From: an uncultured Candidatus Saccharibacteria bacterium
Lineage (GTDB): Bacteria > Patescibacteriota > Saccharimonadia > Saccharimonadales > Saccharimonadaceae
NCBI GenBank assembly: GCA_946222675.1
Contig: CAMIMA010000001.1
Coordinates: 310,001 to 374,000 of the forward strand
DNA: 64,000 nt
Direction of reading: 5' to 3'
The notes below the pieces were generated by a model. That model was not told the DNA's origin. It searched no databases and saw nothing but the letters and a program-made list of their open reading frames with translations. This document shows positions 62,496 to 64,000 of the stretch, in pieces; positions within the stretch are counted from its first letter, which is position 1; each line of letters opens with the position of its first letter. The translations under genes and the position numbers were made by a program.

Positions 62496-62894
62496 ATGAA
62501 ACCTAAAGCTAAAATTCTTTTGGTAGAGGATGACGATACGTTAGCTGAGATTTATCGTCAACGTCTTCAGCTTGAGGGGTTTAATACGCGTCGTAGTAAA
62601 GACGGTGAAGAAGCTCTTAAGGATGCCATTGAATTTAATCCAGATTTAATTCTGCTTGATGTAATGATGCCACGTATGAATGGCTTCGATGTGCTTGATA
62701 TACTGCGCAATACTGAACAGACAAAGAATATGCATATTATTATGTTGACCGCTTTGTCGCAGCCGAAGGATGCAGAGCGTGCTAAGGAGCTGGGCGCCGA
62801 TGATTTCTTGGTTAAGTCTCAGGTAGTGATCAGTGATGTTGTAGATCGTATCAAGCATCATTTAGGTCTAGATAGTTCTGAAAGTGCTCAATAA
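62496..62894 (+). CDS. Stand-alone response regulator receiver protein
   Basis: A 132-residue single receiver domain (CheY-like). Acidic pocket EDDD (11-14), phosphorylation site Asp55 in LILLDVMMPRMNG, Thr in MLTAL near 85 and Lys in DDFLVKSQ near 106. There is no DNA-binding output domain, so it signals by protein contact. No histidine kinase is adjacent. The message is probably leaderless. Confidence 0.93.
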   Translation: MKPKAKILLVEDDDTLAEIYRQRLQLEGFNTRRSKDGEEALKDAIEFNPDLILLDVMMPRMNGFDVLDILRNTEQTKNMHIIMLTALSQPKDAERAKELGADDFLVKSQVVISDVVDRIKHHLGLDSSESAQ

Positions 62895-62901
62895 TTAATA
62901 A

Positions 62902-62933
62902 AATACCTCGGCCAAATACCCGAGGTATTTTTA
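62902..62933. terminator. Bidirectional terminator between response regulator and rpmA
   Basis: AATACCTCGG-8 nt-CCGAGGTATT with TTTTAT on the plus side and TTTTATTAATT on the minus side. Confidence 0.85.
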
Positions 62934-62947
62934 TAACATTATCATAA

Positions 62948-62968
62948 AGCCCCGCATTAAGCGGGGCT
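62948..62968 (-). terminator. GC-rich stem-loop downstream of rpmA
   Basis: AGCCCCGC-5 nt-GCGGGGCT; only TTTAT follows on the minus strand, so it may terminate weakly or protect the rpmA mRNA end. Confidence 0.6.
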
Positions 62969-62990
62969 AACTACTAGTAGAAGAAATTTA

Positions 62991-63263
62991 TTATTTAACA
63001 GTAACTTCGGTGCGAGTAACGGTCTTACCAGCAAAGTTACGAACACGACGCTTGATGAACGTTACAACACCATCCTTAGCGGCATGAATAGTAAAGTTGC
63101 GGCTAGTGTAAGCACCTTCACCGGCAATCTTAGTTGCGCCAACTTGACGAACAATTACTTCTCCAGCATTGACTTTCTGGCCACCGAAGCGCTTGACGCC
63201 TAGGCGATGACCAGCGTTATTGTGGTTATTCTTTGACGAACCACCAGCTTTCACGTGTGACAT
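62991..63263 (-). CDS. rpmA: 50S ribosomal protein bL27
   Basis: A 90-residue bL27, which reaches the peptidyl transferase centre with its N-terminal arm. KAGGSSKNNHNNAGHRLGVKRFGGQKVNAGEVIVRQ is the conserved N-terminal half (shown here in shortened form: AGGSSKN, RLGVKRFGGQ). The N-terminus MSHVKAGG indicates no cleavable extension. AAGGAGA lies about 6 nt before the ATG on this strand. No bL21 gene adjoins, unlike in most bacteria. Confidence 0.96.
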   Translation of the reverse strand: MSHVKAGGSSKNNHNNAGHRLGVKRFGGQKVNAGEVIVRQVGATKIAGEGAYTSRNFTIHAAKDGVVTFIKRRVRNFAGKTVTRTEVTVK

Positions 63264-63315
63264 ATTAAATTATCTCCTTCGATTAATCGATTACTATTCA
63301 GTTTATTATTATACA

Positions 63316-64000
63316 TTATTTATTCTTAATCTGCAATAGGTTTGCAATAGTTGATTTTTGCAGTACGATTAGCTCACGACCGACAATTTGCCCGTCACGA
63401 TGATATATAAGATGGTTGGAGTGAAGATCTTTCAGCCCGAGCGATTGTAATGCCTGACTATTAAAGCAGTTTAGATGATATATTTTATCGTGGACAAACC
63501 ATGCCGGCACAGCTAGGCACAAACCGGCGCCCGCTGTTAGTTGTGGTGCTAGATTATTAATAAATTTACCCAGAATAGTATCGCAATTTTTAATATTTTC
63601 TTTGAGCTCATTGAGATTTGGCTCAACAGTGTATGGTCGCCCAAGATAGGTCTCGGTGGCAACGGTAGCTAGATTGATGTTATTAGCATTCGCTTGGTTA
63701 CACCAGTTGAATTCTGTAGCATCGGCAGTTTCAAATCTACATTTGGTCAAATTTGCTGTATTGTTGCGTCTAGATATAAACTCATTTATCCAAGTGATAT
63801 TTTTAGTGGTATATTCTGACATTTGTGGGTTGAGGTCGGTGCCATAGCAATTACTAATACCCATTAAAATAGCTTCCTGTAATATGACACCAGTGCCGCA
63901 GAATGGGTCTAACAGATAAGAGTTGTTCGATTGGCATTTTGGATCTGTTGCACCCAATGCTAGGTTGATAATTATTTGGGCTAACTTTGGTGGCAGCATG
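63316..64000 (-). CDS. TRM11/THUMP-type RNA methyltransferase, C-terminal part
   Basis: About 228 residues of a Rossmann-fold SAM-dependent RNA methyltransferase; the frame is open at the window edge, so the N-terminus (probably a THUMP or related RNA-binding part) is outside. The SAM-binding motif I is LLDPFCGTGVILQEA, followed by YGTDLNPQMSEYTTKN; ETADATEF is the acidic loop and VATETYLGRPY occupies the catalytic D/NPPY position in a diverged TExYLG form. The visible Met near 63999 is probably internal. Relatives modify guanosine in tRNA; the exact site is unknown. Confidence 0.8.
   Translation of the reverse strand, partial: MLPPKLAQIIINLALGATDPKCQSNNSYLLDPFCGTGVILQEAILMGISNCYGTDLNPQMSEYTTKNITWINEFISRRNNTANLTKCRFETADATEFNWCNQANANNINLATVATETYLGRPYTVEPNLNELKENIKNCDTILGKFINNLAPQLTAGAGLCLAVPAWFVHDKIYHLNCFNSQALQSLGLKDLHSNHLIYHRDGQIVGRELIVLQKSTIANLLQIKNK

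Noticed and set aside
1..64000. Alternative genetic code with TGA as glycine
   Set aside because: TGA ends genes at expected lengths (for example at 22933 and 50875) and no in-frame TGA occurs in conserved proteins.
1..64000. CRISPR arrays, insertion sequences, prophage or integrase genes
   Set aside because: No regularly spaced repeats, transposases, integrases or phage structural genes were seen; the baseplate-like similarity at 20989 is only in one domain of a cellular membrane protein.

Overview
The window reads as a stretch of a small, streamlined bacterial chromosome of the Candidate Phyla Radiation, most likely Candidatus Saccharibacteria (TM7). This is inferred from the gene families: compact or trimmed housekeeping proteins, a membrane protein of a type I associate with CPR genomes next to an FtsA-like ATPase, a MurF-like ligase without its first domain, and no amino-acid or nucleotide biosynthesis genes anywhere. 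TGA terminates genes normally and is not read as glycine, so code 11 applies and the code-25 CPR lineages are unlikely. There are no IS elements, prophage genes or CRISPR arrays.

Layout. 1-6.3 kb: 5'-truncated-in-window aspS, a CBS-domain membrane protein, a DsbA-like protein, an ABC-2 exporter pair, an anchored HNH nuclease and two small envelope proteins. 6.3-10.7 kb: heat-shock block hrcA-grpE-dnaK-dnaJ with two CIRCE operators and a third related inverted repeat. 10.7-17.9 kb: ileS, rpsO, pnp (with a long leader hairpin), an SDR enzyme and an acyltransferase. 18-28.2 kb: a surface-type membrane protein, a family 4 uracil-DNA glycosylase, an FtsA-like ATPase, a large bitopic protein, ruvX, mltG, a LysM-CHAP hydrolase, exonuclease I and galE. 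28.2-33.5 kb: uvrA, typA and four tRNAs. 33.5-39 kb: acyl-CoA ligase, a second acyltransferase, an unknown gene, a CDP-alcohol phosphatidyltransferase and rarA. 39-46.9 kb: an FAD oxidoreductase, glgB, hisS, tig, clpP and six tRNAs. 46.9-53.2 kb: polysaccharide deacetylase, lemA, htpX, two unknown membrane proteins and ligA. 53.2-64 kb: a structured orphan RNA, tRNA-Ala, a P-type ATPase, a MurF-like ligase, leuS, a LysM protein, bL32, nusB, a NUDIX hydrolase, rnc, a lone receiver protein, bL27 and part of an RNA methyltransferase.

The genes form a translation/RNA-decay core (four aminoacyl-tRNA synthetases, eleven tRNAs, PNPase, RNase III, NusB), a chaperone/protease set (DnaK system, trigger factor, ClpP, HtpX), DNA repair (UvrA, LigA, RuvX, RarA, ExoI, UDG), a peptidoglycan remodelling set (MltG, LysM-CHAP, deacetylase, MurF-like) and a lipid set that looks suited to using pre-made fatty acids.

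The strongest unexpected signals are: (1) a recurrent arrangement in about seventeen genes where a -10 hexamer lies exactly 6-7 nt before the start codon, implying leaderless mRNAs and correcting several start sites; (2) an orphan, independently promoted and terminated structured RNA at 53260-53373; (3) neighbouring tRNA-Gly and tRNA-Cys genes with paired substitutions at the D-loop/T-loop elbow; (4) loss of metal-binding cysteines in UDG, LigA and bL32.
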